39,275 bases of DNA from an uncultured Saprospiraceae bacterium (GTDB taxonomy: Bacteria; Bacteroidota; Bacteroidia; Chitinophagales; Saprospiraceae): positions 1 to 39,275 of the forward strand of contig CAKZUK010000145.1 in assembly GCA_937921775.1 (NCBI GenBank). Reading direction: 5' to 3'. Below, one piece after another: positions 1 through 7,127 of the stretch (within the stretch, counting starts at the first letter, position 1; each line of letters begins with the position of its first letter). The position numbers and the translations under genes were made by a program. The notes below the pieces were generated by a model, which saw only the letters and a program-made list of their open reading frames with translations, did not search any database and was not told the origin of the DNA.

Positions 1-104
1 TTACTGCGACATTGCAAATTGATGGCTCCGAAGGAATGTACTTTCTAGAGTTGGAAACAACAGATAATAAAGTTAGATTTTTGAAAATCCTAAAACAACT
101 ATAG
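1..104 (+). CDS. C-terminal end of a T9SS-sorted secreted protein (partial)
   Basis: The reading frame is open from position 3 to the TAG at 102-104 and its 5' part lies outside the window. The visible 33 residues include GMYFLELE followed by VRFLKILKQL. This matches the end of the type A T9SS C-terminal sorting domain (Por secretion tail), in which a G-x-Y-F-L/V beta strand is followed by a final strand ending in a K-hydrophobic-K pattern. Such proteins cross the outer membrane through the Por machinery and the tail is removed on export. The function of the mature protein cannot be judged from this fragment. Confidence 0.8.
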   Translation, partial: TATLQIDGSEGMYFLELETTDNKVRFLKILKQL

Positions 105-135
105 TTATTTAATAACCCCCGTTGGTATAGATTTG

Positions 136-304
136 TACGGGTTAGACGGATTTTTTTTGAAGGTAATCGGCGACCGCAGCCCTGTAGTCGTCGATTACCA
201 ACCACCTATTGCCGATAAAAAATAGTCCTATCAAAAAAAAAGATCGTTCTGCGATCCGCATCAGAAGGCTCACCGCCCTACGAAAAAAAATCCGTTCTTA
301 TCCC
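136..304. repeat. Intergenic nested inverted-repeat element
   Basis: The 250-bp spacer 105-354 has no gene. Outer arms ACGGATTTTTTTT (145-157) and the reverse-complementary copy at 281-295 face each other. Inside lies a strong hairpin: GGTAATCGGCGAC (162-174) pairs with GTCGTCGATTACC (187-199), 13 pairs with one G-U. A second small stem GATCG/CGATC sits at 242-256. The T8 run after the upstream gene could also end its transcript. A related copy of the arm is at 10942-10965. Confidence 0.6.
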
Positions 305-354
305 TGTCTGATCTGTCGTAAGACCGGAAGGGGTTCAATCCGTGTCCCATCACA

Positions 355-882
355 TTAAAGAGCAACCAACAAAACATGCCCCAAATGATGACGCCCATGC
401 CAAGCATAAGTAGCAATCACTTCTTTCAAAGAAACTCGCGTTCCATACTCCGGATGCACATAAACTCGATCCAAATCAGTCGGTTCCATATTGTGCAACA
501 CAATCACCCAACGACGATGCACAGCCTCTAAAATATCAAGAGACAAATCAATCGGATCTATTTTGCCGTCAGGTAGTTCAGCCCAAGTAGCTTCATCATA
601 TGGTTTAATATTTGGCTCATCCTCAGTCAAGGCAAGTTTGGTGCGGATGTATGCATTCATATGGCTATCTGCCAAATGATGAACGACTTGACGAATGGTC
701 CAACCTTCAGGGCGGTAAGGTGTTTCGAGTTGTTGCTCACTAAGTTCTTCTGTGGCGTCGCGCAGATTTTTGGGTAGTGCTGCGATTTCGTCAATAAGGT
801 TTAGCATGGTCGCCTCGTCATAGTTTTCTGGTGGAGTGAAACGGCCGGTAGGGAATTTTAGTTCTTCCAATGTTAATTCCAT
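355..882 (-). CDS. DinB-superfamily protein, BstA/YfiT-like putative metal-dependent hydrolase or thiol transferase
   Basis: This 175-residue protein matches the Bacillus YfiT/BstA branch of the DinB superfamily in length and motifs. It has RPEGWTIRQVVHHLADSH in the N-terminal half and a C-terminal YAWHGRHHLGH. The His residues of VHHLADSH and HGRHHLGH are the expected divalent-metal ligands of the four-helix bundle. Known family members are S-transferases using bacillithiol or uncharacterised metal hydrolases. Which substrate is used here is unknown, but Bacteroidota can make bacillithiol, so a thiol-transferase role in detoxification is plausible. It lies downstream of hemC on the same strand but is separated from it by a strong bidirectional terminator (943-978), so it is probably transcribed on its own. 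No clear TAnnTTTG box was found upstream. Confidence 0.85.
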   Translation of the reverse strand: MELTLEELKFPTGRFTPPENYDEATMLNLIDEIAALPKNLRDATEELSEQQLETPYRPEGWTIRQVVHHLADSHMNAYIRTKLALTEDEPNIKPYDEATWAELPDGKIDPIDLSLDILEAVHRRWVIVLHNMEPTDLDRVYVHPEYGTRVSLKEVIATYAWHGRHHLGHVLLVAL

Positions 883-942
883 GGCATGTAAGGTTTTTGT
901 TTTTTAAGGGACAATGCAAAGGCATTAAAGTTGTTTTTAATT

Positions 943-978
943 AAAATGAAAAGGCTTTCGAAAGCCTTTTCATTTTTT
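943..978. terminator. Bidirectional terminator after hemC
   Basis: Positions 943-976 form a perfect 34-nt palindrome, centred on the TCGA in ggctttcgaaagcc and with A4 and T4-T6 ends. It gives a stem with U-tracts in both directions and stands 18 nt past the hemC stop on the minus strand. Confidence 0.85.
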
Positions 979-997
979 ATTTAGGCCGCATCCCTAA
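977..997. repeat. Copy 1 of a 21-bp dispersed repeat
   Basis: This segment contains TTTAGGCCGCATCCCTAA and is identical over 21 bp to 16242-16262. The ends (TTAGG/CCTAA) are inverted repeats that can form a small hairpin. This copy overlaps the hemC stop codon and abuts the terminator. Confidence 0.6.
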
Positions 998-1908
998 GCT
1001 TCAAGTTCCTTCAATTTCTCCACCACACGTTCCGCTAGGCTATGCGTTGTACTAGAAGACATCTGAATTCGACGTAAGGGCCCATCCCATTGTTCAGCCA
1101 TCGCTGCCCAAACATGGTAATTGCTCATCGCATCTTTTTCGCAATAAACGCCAAGTGGCATATGACAACCACCGCCAAATAATTTCAATACTGAGCGTTC
1201 TACATTAGTCAATTCGGAAACATTAGGGTGATGTAATTTCTTTAAAATTCTGCGAGTTGGTAAATCATCCTTTTTGGTCTGAAAAGCAAGAACGCCTTGA
1301 GCTGGGGATGGTACAAATTCTTTTGGATTAAACTTGACCAAATGCAACTCACTCATATCAATTTCAAGTCGAGTAATACCAGCTGCCGCTAAAATAATGG
1401 CATCAAAATCTTCATGTAATAATTTTTCAATTCGGGTAGGGACATTACCGCGGATATCTTTTAAAACTACATCCGGTCGGAAGTCGCGAATTTGTGATTT
1501 ACGACGAGCAGAAGAAGTACCTACAATCGCGTTTTCTTTTAGTTGCAACAGCTTCCCTTGTAGCGCATCTTCCTTACGCATAAGCATCCAATCTGCTGGA
1601 TTTTCACGATATGAAACGGCTGTAGTCACCAAACCGTCCGGAGGAGTAGTAGGCAAGTCTTTCATAGAGTGAACTGCCATATCAATACTACCATTAAGTA
1701 ATTCCTCTTCGAGTTCTTTGGTGAAGAAGCCCTTTCCCTCAATTTTATCAAAACCAAGGTGCTGAATTTTGTCGCCTTTTGTTTTGATTATTTTAAGTTC
1801 AGAATCTACTCCAATTTCTTTTAGCTGGCTCTGTAAAAAATGAGCTTGCCACAGCGCTAGTCTACTACCACGCGTTCCAATTATTAAAGATTTTGTCTCG
1901 TTTTCCAA
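994..1908 (-). CDS. hemC: Hydroxymethylbilane synthase (porphobilinogen deaminase)
   Basis: HemC polymerises four porphobilinogen molecules into hydroxymethylbilane, the linear tetrapyrrole precursor of haem, in the cytoplasm. The protein is 304 residues, typical for the family. It has the N-terminal IGTRGSRLALWQA, the catalytic Asp at position 84 in HSMKDLP, the substrate-binding Arg-rich segments TSSARR (131-136) and DIRGNVPTR (151-159), and Cys248 in FGGGCHMPLG, which carries the dipyrromethane cofactor. No hemD or other hem gene is adjacent. It is divergent from lpxD. A perfect -7 box (TATCTTTGC on the minus strand) lies about 23 nt upstream of the ATG, and a strong terminator follows the stop codon. 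Confidence 0.97.
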   Translation of the reverse strand: MENETKSLIIGTRGSRLALWQAHFLQSQLKEIGVDSELKIIKTKGDKIQHLGFDKIEGKGFFTKELEEELLNGSIDMAVHSMKDLPTTPPDGLVTTAVSYRENPADWMLMRKEDALQGKLLQLKENAIVGTSSARRKSQIRDFRPDVVLKDIRGNVPTRIEKLLHEDFDAIILAAAGITRLEIDMSELHLVKFNPKEFVPSPAQGVLAFQTKKDDLPTRRILKKLHHPNVSELTNVERSVLKLFGGGCHMPLGVYCEKDAMSNYHVWAAMAEQWDGPLRRIQMSSSTTHSLAERVVEKLKELEA

Positions 1909-1930
1909 GTTGTACTGTTTTATGATTTGC

Positions 1931-1939
1931 GCAAAGATA
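1931..1939 (-). promoter_or_regulatory. Putative hemC promoter -7 box
   Basis: The minus strand reads TATCTTTGC, the full Bacteroidota TAnnTTTG consensus plus C. Start of transcription would fall about 17-20 nt before the hemC ATG. No clear -33 TTTG is visible. Confidence 0.55.
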
Positions 1940-2034
1940 GTCAGCTTGATGTAAAATCTGTGTAATAATTTGAGTCTGTATGTTTTTGAATAGGGGAAGG
2001 AGCTTTTCTGATCGTCTTAGTTGTATAAGATGGG

Positions 2035-2122
2035 AGCTTGGAAGTGGGAGCTGGTAAGAGCTTAAAAGGCGGAGCTCCGCATTCGAGTGAACTTCCCACT
2101 TCCTAGCTCCCACTTCCAAGCT
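2035..2122. repeat. Long palindromic intergenic repeat between hemC and lpxD
   Basis: Arms AGCTTGGAAGTGGGAGCT (2035-2052) and its exact reverse complement (2105-2122) form an 18-bp perfect inverted repeat. A second perfect palindrome GCGGAGCTCCGC lies inside (2069-2080). A related but degenerate element is at 33446-33539. It lies upstream of both divergent promoters. Confidence 0.75.
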
Positions 2123-2162
2123 TTGCAATGCAAATTTAATAGAATAAAAATTATTTAATCAT

Positions 2163-2170
2163 TACCTTTG
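2163..2170 (+). promoter_or_regulatory. Putative lpxD promoter -7 box
   Basis: TACCTTTG matches TAnnTTTG. It ends only 4 nt before the lpxD ATG at 2175, so a transcript from here would be leaderless or nearly so. The -33 region is not evident. Confidence 0.45.
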
Positions 2171-2174
2171 AACT

Positions 2175-3215
2175 ATGGAAATAACAGCAAAAGAAATCAG
2201 CTTGCTTTTAAACGGCACGTTAGAAGGGCAGGCTGATGTTGTCGTGAAAGGACCCAGCAAAATTGAAGAAGCCGTAACGGGCACGATTAGCTTTATCGCT
2301 AGTGCTAAATATGAGTCATTCGCTTATACCACTAAAGCTTCTGTTTTGTTGGTTAGCAGAAATTTCCAACCTACACAAACGGTTTACACTACGCTCATCA
2401 AGGTAGACGATGTTTACGCAAGTCTCGCCATCTTACTAGATCATTATAATGGAATGAATAAACCTGCTCCCGGCGTGGCACATCAAGCTGCTGTACATGC
2501 TTCAGCACGCCTTGGAGAGGCTGTTTCTGTAGGTATGTTTTCCATTATTGAAGAAGGTGTAGAGATTGGTGATAACTGTTTAATTTATCCACAAGTCTAT
2601 ATAGGAAAGGGAGTTACAATTGGTGATAACGTAATCCTCTATCCTGGGGTTAAGATTTACCATGGTTGCGTCGTTGGTAATCGCAACGTTTTACATGCCA
2701 ATGTAATCATCGGTAGCGATGGATTTGGTTTTGCTCCACAGTCAGATGGTACGTTTAAGAAAATTCCTCAAATAGGTAATGTCGTACTAGAAGATGATGT
2801 GGAAATTGGTTCTAATACAGTAATTGATAGAGCAACGATGGGCTCCACTGTCATTCGCAAAGGTGTCAAATTGGATAACCTAATCCAAATAGCTCACAAT
2901 GTAGAGATCGGAGAGAATACCGTGATCGCCGCACAGGCAGGTGTGGCGGGTAGTACTCAAATAGGTAAAAATTGCCAAATCGGTGGCCAGGCAGGCTTTG
3001 TAGGCCATATAAAAGTAGCGGATGGAACGAAGGTACAAGCACAAAGCGGTGTGGCAGCTCCTATTAAGGAAGAAGGCACAGCAATATATGGTTCTCCAGC
3101 CTTGTCGTATCGTAACTATTTGCGCTCCTATGCTGGGTTTAAAAATTTACCCCAGTTAATGAAAAAACTAGCAACATTAGAGCGAAAAATCGCTGACTTA
3201 GAGAAGCGGGATTGA
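2175..3215 (+). CDS. lpxD: UDP-3-O-acylglucosamine N-acyltransferase
   Basis: LpxD transfers an R-3-hydroxyacyl chain from acyl-ACP to the 2-amino group of UDP-3-O-acylglucosamine, the third step of lipid A synthesis, in the cytoplasm. The 346-residue protein has the N-terminal uridine-binding domain (about 1-100), then a left-handed beta helix of hexapeptide repeats (VEIGDN, VTIGDN, VEIGEN, about 110-290), and a C-terminal helix. The signature SDGFGFAP is at 181-188, and His241 in IAHNVEIG corresponds to the catalytic His of the family (His239 in E. coli). It is the first gene of the lpxD, lpxC-fabZ, lpxA cluster, but a 276-bp spacer with its own promoter box separates it from lpxC-fabZ. Confidence 0.97.
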   Translation: MEITAKEISLLLNGTLEGQADVVVKGPSKIEEAVTGTISFIASAKYESFAYTTKASVLLVSRNFQPTQTVYTTLIKVDDVYASLAILLDHYNGMNKPAPGVAHQAAVHASARLGEAVSVGMFSIIEEGVEIGDNCLIYPQVYIGKGVTIGDNVILYPGVKIYHGCVVGNRNVLHANVIIGSDGFGFAPQSDGTFKKIPQIGNVVLEDDVEIGSNTVIDRATMGSTVIRKGVKLDNLIQIAHNVEIGENTVIAAQAGVAGSTQIGKNCQIGGQAGFVGHIKVADGTKVQAQSGVAAPIKEEGTAIYGSPALSYRNYLRSYAGFKNLPQLMKKLATLERKIADLEKRD

Positions 3216-3298
3216 GGCCCTTGTACTGTCAGACCACTTCTCTGTGAGATTCGTCCCTCTGAGGTGTAGGCACAAAGTCTCGAAACTGGCTTAAGGAG

Positions 3299-3381
3299 AG
3301 TCTATCCGCGAAGTAGCCTCTCTCAGTGACACTAGAGGTGCTACGATCAATAGCGAAGCGATCTGATAGCAAAGCGGTCTA
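3299..3381. repeat. Degenerate GCGAAG-type repeats before lpxC-fabZ
   Basis: Spacer 3216-3491 holds no gene. Segment 3299-3328 shares AGTCT, GCGAAG and CTCTCAGTG in the same order and spacing with 21201-21228. Two imperfect 16-bp tandem units, ATAGCGAAGCGATCTG and ATAGCAAAGCGGTCTA, follow at 3350-3381 (13 of 16 identical). These resemble dispersed GCGAAG-type bacterial repeats. Confidence 0.45.
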
Positions 3382-3420
3382 TTTATAAGATCAAAACAAT
3401 CCGATTCCCCTTAAAATAAC

Positions 3421-3429
3421 TACCTTTGC
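3421..3429 (+). promoter_or_regulatory. Putative lpxC-fabZ promoter -7 box
   Basis: TACCTTTGC matches TAnnTTTG plus C. It would give a leader of about 57 nt and drive lpxC-fabZ, lpxA and the ABC gene. No good -33 TTTG is visible at the expected distance. Confidence 0.55.
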
Positions 3430-3491
3430 GCAAATTTAAAATAAGAGATTCGTTAACTTAATGGTCTCTCGATTCCTCAATAAGTCTCAAT

Positions 3492-4892
3492 ATGAAGCAG
3501 CATACTATAAAAAAGTCAGTTACGGTTAAAGGTGTAGGCTTACACACTGGAAAGTCAGTAAAAATGACCTTCAAGCCAGCTCCTGCAAATCATGGGTTTA
3601 AATTTCAGCGAATAGATCTAGAGGATAAACCAGTGGTCAGTGCAGATGTAAATAAAGTCGTTTCCACGAATAGAGGAACTACGATTAAAAGTGGTGATGC
3701 TATAGTTAGTACTGTGGAGCATACCTTATCTGCTTTAGTTGGTTTGGCTATCGATAATGTGTTGATTGAGATTGATGGCCCTGAAGCACCAATCATGGAC
3801 GGTAGCGCTATCGATTTTGTAAAGAAACTAGAAAAGGCTGGATTACAAGAATTAGAAGCTGATCGACAGTATTTTGAAATTACTGATCCGATCTCTTATA
3901 AAGATGAAGAAACGGGGACAGAGTTACTCGCGCTTCCATCTAATAGCTTTGAGATTACAACGATGATTGACTTCAATTCTGATTTTTTGGGACATCAATA
4001 TGCTTCTCTTGATAGCATGGATGATTTCAAAAAGGAAATTGCAGCGAGTCGTACTTTTGTATTTTTACATGAGTTAGAACAATTGCTCGATCAGGATTTG
4101 ATAAAAGGTGGTGATCTTGATAATGCAATCGTAATTGCAGATCGAAAAATGAACCAGAAAGAATTGGATGCTTTGGCAAAACGACTCAACAAGCCAAGCA
4201 TGAAGATCGATAAAGAAGGTGTTTTAAATACGACCAAGTTGCATTTTGAAAATGAACCTGCTCGTCATAAATTACTTGACGTAATCGGAGATATCGCTTT
4301 GGTTGGAAAACCAATAAAAGGAAGAATCGTTGCCACCAAACCAGGACATACTGCTAACATTGAATTTGCTAAGTTGCTAAAGAAAGCGTATCAGGAACAA
4401 CGTAAATTGAAAGGAATGCCAAAGTATGATCCGAAGATAGAACCATTATACGATATCGTTGCCATACAAAAAATGATTCCACATCGGTTTCCTTTTGTAT
4501 TAGTAGATAAGATTATTGAGTTGTCGGATAAGCATGTAGTAGGAGTGAAAAATATTTCGTTCAACGAATACTTTTTTCAAGGACACTTTCCAAATAACCC
4601 AATTTTCCCTGGCGTATTGCAAATGGAAGCTTTGGCACAAACAGGTGGAATCTTAGCCTTGTCAACTGTTCCAGATCCTGAAAATTGGGATACTTATTTT
4701 TTGAAAATTGATAATGCAAAGTTCAAATCAAAAGTGGTTCCAGGTGATACATTGATTTTGAAAATGGAATTACTCTCGCCGATCCGTCGGGGAATAGTAC
4801 ATATGCAAGGAACGGCATACGTTGGCAATAAAATCGTTTCAGAAGGAGAATTAACCGCACAAATTGTAAGGAGAAAAATAGAAGATGAATAG
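3492..4892 (+). CDS. lpxC/fabZ: Bifunctional UDP-3-O-acyl-GlcNAc deacetylase / 3-hydroxyacyl-ACP dehydratase (LpxC-FabZ fusion)
   Basis: The 466-residue protein joins two enzymes. Residues 1 to about 305 are LpxC, the zinc deacetylase and committed step of lipid A synthesis. Zinc ligands are His77 (EHTLSAL), His259 and Asp263 (HKLLDVIGD), and the catalytic His is 286 (GHTANI). Residues about 315-466 are FabZ, the hot-dog-fold dehydratase of fatty-acid elongation, with His365 in GHFPNNPIFPGV and the catalytic Glu379 in QMEALAQ. The fusion is standard in Bacteroidota and couples use of the shared 3-hydroxyacyl-ACP pool. The stop codon overlaps the start of lpxA by 8 nt, indicating translational coupling. 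Confidence 0.97.
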   Translation: MKQHTIKKSVTVKGVGLHTGKSVKMTFKPAPANHGFKFQRIDLEDKPVVSADVNKVVSTNRGTTIKSGDAIVSTVEHTLSALVGLAIDNVLIEIDGPEAPIMDGSAIDFVKKLEKAGLQELEADRQYFEITDPISYKDEETGTELLALPSNSFEITTMIDFNSDFLGHQYASLDSMDDFKKEIAASRTFVFLHELEQLLDQDLIKGGDLDNAIVIADRKMNQKELDALAKRLNKPSMKIDKEGVLNTTKLHFENEPARHKLLDVIGDIALVGKPIKGRIVATKPGHTANIEFAKLLKKAYQEQRKLKGMPKYDPKIEPLYDIVAIQKMIPHRFPFVLVDKIIELSDKHVVGVKNISFNEYFFQGHFPNNPIFPGVLQMEALAQTGGILALSTVPDPENWDTYFLKIDNAKFKSKVVPGDTLILKMELLSPIRRGIVHMQGTAYVGNKIVSEGELTAQIVRRKIEDE

Positions 4893-5700
4893 AGATTTAA
4901 GAAATATTCACCCTAATGCTAAAATCGGAAAAAATGTAACCATCGCACCTTTCGTAACGATCGAAGAGGATGTGGTCATTGGTGATAATTCTGAAATTAA
5001 AGCAAGCGCTTGTATCCAAAACGGAACAAGAATGGGAGAGGGCTGCAAAATTTTCCCTGGCGCTATTGTCGGTTCTATTCCACAAGATCTAAAATATAAG
5101 GGGGAAGATACCATCCTTGAGATTGGTAACAACGTCATTATTCGCGAATATTGCACCATTAACATTGGAACCAATGCTAGTGGTAAAACTGTGATAGGAG
5201 ATAACTGCCTCATCATGGCTTACGTACACGTGGCCCATGATTGTATCGTAGGTGCCAACTCTATTTTAGCCAACTGTGTCAACCTAGCTGGTCATATCGA
5301 AATCGGTGAGAAATCTATCCTTGGTGGAATGACAGCAGTGCACCAGTTTGTACGCATCGGTGCGCATTCTATGATCAGTGGTGGATCGCTCGTTCGAAAA
5401 GATGTACCACCCTATATAAAAGCAGCTCGTGAGCCGCTATCTTATACCGGAGTCAACTCCATCGGTTTGCGCCGACGCGGTTTTTCGGAAGATCAAATTC
5501 ACAACATCCAAGATATCTACCGCTTGCTTTATGTTAGCGGTTTTAATACAAGTCAGGCGGTTGAACAAATAGAATCAACCTTTGCTGCCACAGCAGAAAG
5601 AGATAATATTCTGTCTTTTGTTCGTTCTGCAGATCGTGGCATCATTCGAGGCCTTCGTCACCTTTACGGTAATCGTCCCAATGGAAGTAGTTCTAAATAA
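4885..5700 (+). CDS. lpxA: Acyl-ACP--UDP-N-acetylglucosamine O-acyltransferase
   Basis: LpxA acylates the 3-OH of UDP-GlcNAc, the first step of lipid A synthesis; it is a cytoplasmic homotrimer. The 271 residues (family usually about 260) begin with IHPNAKIGKNVTI and run through hexapeptide repeats forming a left-handed beta helix to about residue 190, then a C-terminal helical domain (LRRRGF onward). His118 in VHVAHDCIVG is the catalytic base by family comparison (His125 in E. coli), and GGMTAVHQFVRIG is the usual ligand-binding coil. It overlaps the fabZ end of the previous gene by 8 nt and the next gene by 20 nt, so the three form one translational unit. No lpxB is present nearby. Confidence 0.97.
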   Translation: MNRDLRNIHPNAKIGKNVTIAPFVTIEEDVVIGDNSEIKASACIQNGTRMGEGCKIFPGAIVGSIPQDLKYKGEDTILEIGNNVIIREYCTINIGTNASGKTVIGDNCLIMAYVHVAHDCIVGANSILANCVNLAGHIEIGEKSILGGMTAVHQFVRIGAHSMISGGSLVRKDVPPYIKAAREPLSYTGVNSIGLRRRGFSEDQIHNIQDIYRLLYVSGFNTSQAVEQIESTFAATAERDNILSFVRSADRGIIRGLRHLYGNRPNGSSSK

Positions 5701-6307
5701 TATAGGTAAGCGTTATCAGTACGATTGGGTTTTTCGTGCCATAAATTGTCATTTTAAACCCGGCAAGCGCTACGCCATTCTTGGACCCAATGGTTCTGGG
5801 AAATCTACCTTGATGCGCATCCTCTCTGGGCATCTTAGTCCAAGTAAGGGTGAAATCGAATTCAAAAAAAATAATGTTGTTGTTGCAAAAGAGGTGGTTT
5901 ACAAAAGCATCAGTTATGCCGCACCTTATATTGAGTTGATAGAAGAGCTGACATTAAAAGAGTCTATTACTTTCCATCGCCGTTTCAAGCCTTTCATTGC
6001 TGGTGTTTCTGATAAAGATATTTTTGATCTGCTAGGTTTTAAAAATGCAGAAGAGAAGCAAATTCGTAATTTTTCATCGGGAATGAAACAGCGCCTTAAG
6101 TTGGTTTTGGCGATTTGCTCAGAATCTTCAATTATTTTATTGGATGAACCAACGACTAATCTGGATCAGCAGGGAATGGATTGGTATCTTGATTTGATTG
6201 AACGTTATGCTGGTGATCGCTTGATCATTGTGGCTTCTAATGTGGAGTTGGATTATCGCTTTTGTGATGAGCGACTTAGTATTTTGGATTTTAAAAAGAG
6301 GCCGTAA
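5681..6307 (+). CDS. Small ABC-type ATPase linked to the lipid A operon, non-canonical
   Basis: The 208-residue protein is a stand-alone ABC nucleotide-binding domain. Walker A GPNGSGKST is at 35-43, the signature FSSGMKQR at 131-138, and Walker B IILLDEP at 151-157, followed by a D-loop-like TTNLD. Two usual features are altered. The Q-loop position reads SYAAPYIEL with no Gln, and the switch (H-loop) position reads VASNVEL with Asn187 instead of His. The ATG at 5681 was chosen because it begins the conserved beta strand; the open frame upstream runs through lpxA. It overlaps the lpxA stop by 20 nt, so it is probably co-translated. No membrane partner lies nearby; lipid or LPS export is possible but unproven. 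Confidence 0.88.
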   Translation: MEVVLNNIGKRYQYDWVFRAINCHFKPGKRYAILGPNGSGKSTLMRILSGHLSPSKGEIEFKKNNVVVAKEVVYKSISYAAPYIELIEELTLKESITFHRRFKPFIAGVSDKDIFDLLGFKNAEEKQIRNFSSGMKQRLKLVLAICSESSIILLDEPTTNLDQQGMDWYLDLIERYAGDRLIIVASNVELDYRFCDERLSILDFKKRP

Positions 6308-6516
6308 TTTTTTTTGAAATTGACTAGCCCCGCTATAGTACTAGGGGACAAGAGAGGCGTTGAAGTGATTTTTTTGCACAAAAAAGCTAAGGTGAAAATT
6401 ATTGAAAGATGACTCTTGAATTGCTAATTGTAAAAAGCACATTTAGACCCGATACAAGTTTATGCCAGACGAGCATGGCAATTGAAAATGCCACTGCAAC
6501 GGAAATTTCCATTCCA

Positions 6517-6855
6517 CTATTCTTCTTCCTGAATCATCTTAGCTAAAGCAGCACGGACTTTAGTCAATGTGTTGATCGTAGTCAATTTCTTTGTTAGGTA
6601 ATCTTTATTGGTTTTGATTTCTCGCTTGGCGCCATCAAGGGTGAAGCCTCTTTCTTTTACGAGATGATAGATCGTACGGAACTGGTCAATGTTTTGTTGG
6701 GTGAAACGACGATCTCCCTTGCTATTTTTATGAGGTTTGAGCAAATCGAATTCCGTTTCCCAAAAGCGGATGAGGGATTTGGAAACGCTAAACATAGTAG
6801 CAATTTCGCCGATAGAGTAATAGAGTTTCGTGATTTCGTCTGTACGCATTGACAT
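6517..6855 (-). CDS. MerR-family transcriptional regulator
   Basis: The 112-residue protein has an N-terminal MerR winged helix: YYSIGEIATMFSVSKSLIRFWE (about 12-33), then GDRRFTQQNIDQF, and a helical tail (about 75-112) without an obvious metal-binding Cys set or ligand domain. It therefore resembles the short MerR-like regulators common in Bacteroidota, which are often found near the M23 peptidase and alaS pair. Here the order MerR, M23 peptidase, alaS is kept, but gatB and two membrane-protein genes lie between. The start could equally be the Met at residue 3 (6849). The target is unknown. Confidence 0.88.
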   Translation of the reverse strand: MSMRTDEITKLYYSIGEIATMFSVSKSLIRFWETEFDLLKPHKNSKGDRRFTQQNIDQFRTIYHLVKERGFTLDGAKREIKTNKDYLTKKLTTINTLTKVRAALAKMIQEEE

Positions 6856-7127
6856 AAGTAGGGATTTAAAGTGTAGGCTAAAATTAGCTTATTCTTTGCT
6901 TATATGCAAATCGAGGAGGACAGTGGCAGTTTCAATGGTAGTGGCAGTGGTAATGCGCTATAGTTTGACTTTAGTTGAAAATAGATATTTGGAGGTGATC
7001 TCGCTGGCTTAGAGAGTCTACGTTTGTAATTATATGTTCTTTAAATGTATATGGTTCAAAAATACCTAAGCCCTTAGATTTCGAAAATACTAAACCACTG
7101 CATATTCTAATTCTAATCCCCATTCCT

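Noticed and set aside
1865..2128. Minus-strand 87-residue open frame upstream of hemC
   Set aside because: It runs through the palindromic repeat 2035-2122 and overlaps the start of hemC; composition and content do not look like a protein.
5582..5680. Upstream extension of the ABC ATPase frame inside lpxA
   Set aside because: The extra 33 residues are the antiphase reading of lpxA and do not match the ATPase fold.
6308..6516. CCC/GGG-containing small stem after the ABC gene as a terminator
   Set aside because: The stem (near 6328-6348) is short with a bulge and no U-tract follows; nothing else is seen in this spacer.
6830..7012. Plus-strand 60-residue open frame between MerR and gatB
   Set aside because: It starts antisense inside the MerR gene and has no promoter, signal or family pattern.
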